Shown here: positions 62,929 to 64,000 of the stretch, one piece after another | How the letters are laid out: every line of letters begins with the position of its first letter | Position numbering within the stretch: position 1 is the stretch's first letter | Assembly: GCF_900089495.1 (NCBI RefSeq) | Contig: NZ_LT605203.1 | Coordinates: forward strand, 4,342,778-4,406,777 | Direction of reading: 5' to 3' | Source: Thiomonas sp. X19 | Lineage (GTDB): Bacteria; Pseudomonadota; Gammaproteobacteria; Burkholderiales; Burkholderiaceae_C | Length of the DNA stretch: 64,000 nucleotides | The notes under the pieces: generated by a model | What the model saw: the letters and a program-made list of their open reading frames with translations, nothing else | The model's database searches: none | What the model was told of the DNA's origin: nothing | Made by a program: the position numbers and the translations under genes

Positions 62929-63168
62929 ATGCCAGTTGTTTTTCGCCACAAGGGATTTCGTTTCCTGTTCTTCTCGAATGAAGGCAACCCGCGCGAGCCA
63001 GTTCACATCCATGCTGTCAAGGATGGCATTGACGCGAAATTCTGGCTTCACCCCGTGTGTGTGGCTTACAACGACGGCTTTGATGCCAAAACCTTGCGTG
63101 AGCTTGTTCAGGTGATCGAGAGCAACGTCAACGACATCGAAAGGGCCTGGGATGAACACTTTGGTTAG
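62929..63168 (+). CDS. DUF4160 family protein
   Basis: The 79-residue product has the DUF4160 pattern MPVVFRHKGFRFLFFSNEGN, PREPVHIHAVKDG, AKFWLHP and ESNVNDIERAWDEHF. DUF4160 genes normally precede a DUF2442 gene, and the pair is regarded as toxin-antitoxin-like without proven activity. It starts 9 nt after an integrase tail and overlaps the next gene by 17 nt. Confidence 0.88.
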   Translation: MPVVFRHKGFRFLFFSNEGNPREPVHIHAVKDGIDAKFWLHPVCVAYNDGFDAKTLRELVQVIESNVNDIERAWDEHFG

Positions 63169-63406
63169 GGCGCAATCCGTCACCTTCGACGACGACAGCA
63201 TGCAGGTGCGGCTTTCCGATGGGCGTGTGCTAGGCGTGCCGTTGGCCTGGTTCCCACGCCTGTTGCATGCCACCACCGCGCAACGCGCCAGCTACACCAT
63301 CAGCACGCGCGGCCTGCACTGGGAAGAACTCGACGAAGACATCTCCGTCGAGGGATTGCTTGCCGGTGTGGGCGACCTGACCCATCGCCACGCCGCGGCG
63401 GCATGA
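63152..63406 (+). CDS. DUF2442 family protein
   Basis: The 84-residue product has the DUF2442 signature MQVRLSDGRVLGVPLAWFPR and GLHWEELDEDISVEGLLAG. It is the usual partner of the DUF4160 protein just upstream. Its stop is immediately followed by the second integrase tail. Confidence 0.9.
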   Translation: MNTLVRAQSVTFDDDSMQVRLSDGRVLGVPLAWFPRLLHATTAQRASYTISTRGLHWEELDEDISVEGLLAGVGDLTHRHAAAA

Positions 63407-63538
63407 AGCCACGCCCAGGCTCTTGAAAAGGGTCTTGGCATCATGGAAGTCGCGAGCATGACGGGGCACAAGTCGCTTGCCATGCTCAAGCGGTACACCC
63501 ATGTCGAGGCTGAGAAGCTGGCGGCGAAGCTGGGGTGA
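63407..63538 (+). pseudogene. Integrase C-terminal tail, copy 2
   Basis: In frame after the DUF2442 stop the sequence reads SHAQALEKGLGIMEVASM then TGHKSLAMLKRYTHVEA, EKLAAKLG and a stop. It is the same recombinase tail as at 62839-62919 but reaches further upstream. The two copies differ at a handful of positions, mostly silent, so they are not a fresh duplication. Confidence 0.8.
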
Positions 63539-63543
63539 TGGTC

Positions 63544-63855
63544 TCAAGCGTGATCATGTACGGGCTGCGCCACCAAGCGCACCCCCAGGGCCGCGCATAC
63601 GCGGTTGATCGTATCGAAGCGCGGATGCGCGCCGGGGCGCAGCGCTTTGTACAGCGCTTCGCGTGCGATGCCCGTTTCCTTGGCAATGTCGCTCATGCCG
63701 CGAGCACGGGCGATGTCCCCCAGCGCGGCCGCAAGAAGCGCCGGGTCGTTGGCGTCAAGAATGTCGGTCAGGAAGGCGGCAACTGCTTCTTCGCTGTCGA
63801 GATACGGCGCCGCGTCGAATGTCGGCAGGTCGGCGACTTTGATGCGTTCTGGCAT
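63544..63855 (-). CDS. Addiction-module antidote protein
   Basis: From the ATG with GGAGG 6 nt upstream, the product is 103 residues (MPERIKVADLPTFDAAPYLD). It has the antidote HTH (MSDIAKETGIAREALYKALR, then PRFDTINRVCAALGVRLVA). It is related to, but distinct from, the antidote at 47594-47902. It lies on the opposite strand to the DUF4160/DUF2442 pair and converges on the integrase tail. Confidence 0.87.
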   Translation of the reverse strand: MPERIKVADLPTFDAAPYLDSEEAVAAFLTDILDANDPALLAAALGDIARARGMSDIAKETGIAREALYKALRPGAHPRFDTINRVCAALGVRLVAQPVHDHA

Positions 63856-63857
63856 GA

Positions 63858-64000
63858 TCAATCCTCCAATTGCGCGGCCAACTTCTTGGCACGCTTGATG
63901 TCGCTCTGCTGCGTGCGTTTGGAGCCCCCAGCCAGCAAGACGATAACCTGGCCGCCGCGCTGGGTGAAGTACACCCGCCAGCCCGCGCCAACGTGGATGC
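63858..64000 (-). CDS. RelE/HigB-type toxin, C-terminal part (cut by window edge)
   Basis: The last 46 codons are seen: IHVGAGWRVYFTQRGGQVIV then LLAGGSKRTQQSDIKRAKKL and a stop 3 nt before the antidote ATG. The AGGSKRTQQ.DI..A motif is that of the toxin at 47899-48225. The 5' end lies outside the window. Confidence 0.85.
   Translation of the reverse strand, partial: IHVGAGWRVYFTQRGGQVIVLLAGGSKRTQQSDIKRAKKLAAQLED

Overview
The window reads as chromosome of a GC-rich, sulfur-oxidising betaproteobacterium of the Burkholderiales, most like Thiomonas. Three things point there: the order tRNA-Tyr/Gly/Thr-tuf-tRNA-Trp-secE-nusG-rplKAJL-rpoB, a trpGDC block with a bacterial acyl-CoA-binding protein nearby, and a TsdBA-type thiosulfate dehydrogenase with several DsrE-like exported proteins. 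The species call is inference from gene content; no 16S rRNA gene is present.

Layout. 1-6864 (minus): translation and transcription block from the tRNA-Tyr promoter down to a truncated rpoB. 6888-9346 (minus): trpC, trpD, trpG. 9622-12000: acyl-CoA-binding protein, a 5'-nucleotidase and a decayed CHASE/histidine-kinase/EAL gene. 12175-25271: a type II secretion locus, with gspG-H-I-J-K-L-M-N-D-E-F on the minus strand and gspC divergent. A DUF4258/DUF2283 pair sits between gspE and gspF, and the secretin carries a C-terminal AMIN-like domain. 25283-27728: lipoprotein, ilvA and a short terminated transcript candidate upstream of ilvA. 27949-32662: OsmC-like protein, then (minus) tsdB, tsdA, a Tat-exported DsrE-like protein and a PQQ-type beta-propeller. 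32998-41192: proA, two more DsrE-like proteins, rsmB, DUF4390, an NtrY-like kinase, its regulator and tRNA-Phe.

41145-49838 is an integrated element bounded by 50-bp direct repeats made from the 3' end of tRNA-Phe. All its genes lie on the minus strand: tyrosine integrase, toxin, two HTH proteins, a duplicated-module protein, AlpA-like protein, primase-helicase, a repeat-rich putative origin, SSB-like protein, a resolvase-like nuclease and two phage-like small proteins. No capsid or conjugation gene was recognised, so it looks like a satellite or replicative integrative element.

50578-56754: a cysteine desulfurase and a 1437-residue GGDEF/globin-like/EAL signalling protein. 57059-64000 is an accessory, defence-rich tail: an IS21 end remnant, a RloA/RloB (AbiL-like) pair, an IS630 element, an Abi_C-type gene broken by two micro-duplications and cut by an IS66 remnant, then toxin-antitoxin-like cassettes separated by repeated copies of an integrase 3' end. 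The secretion and sulfur genes are core physiology; the two islands are where mobile DNA and defence genes have accumulated.
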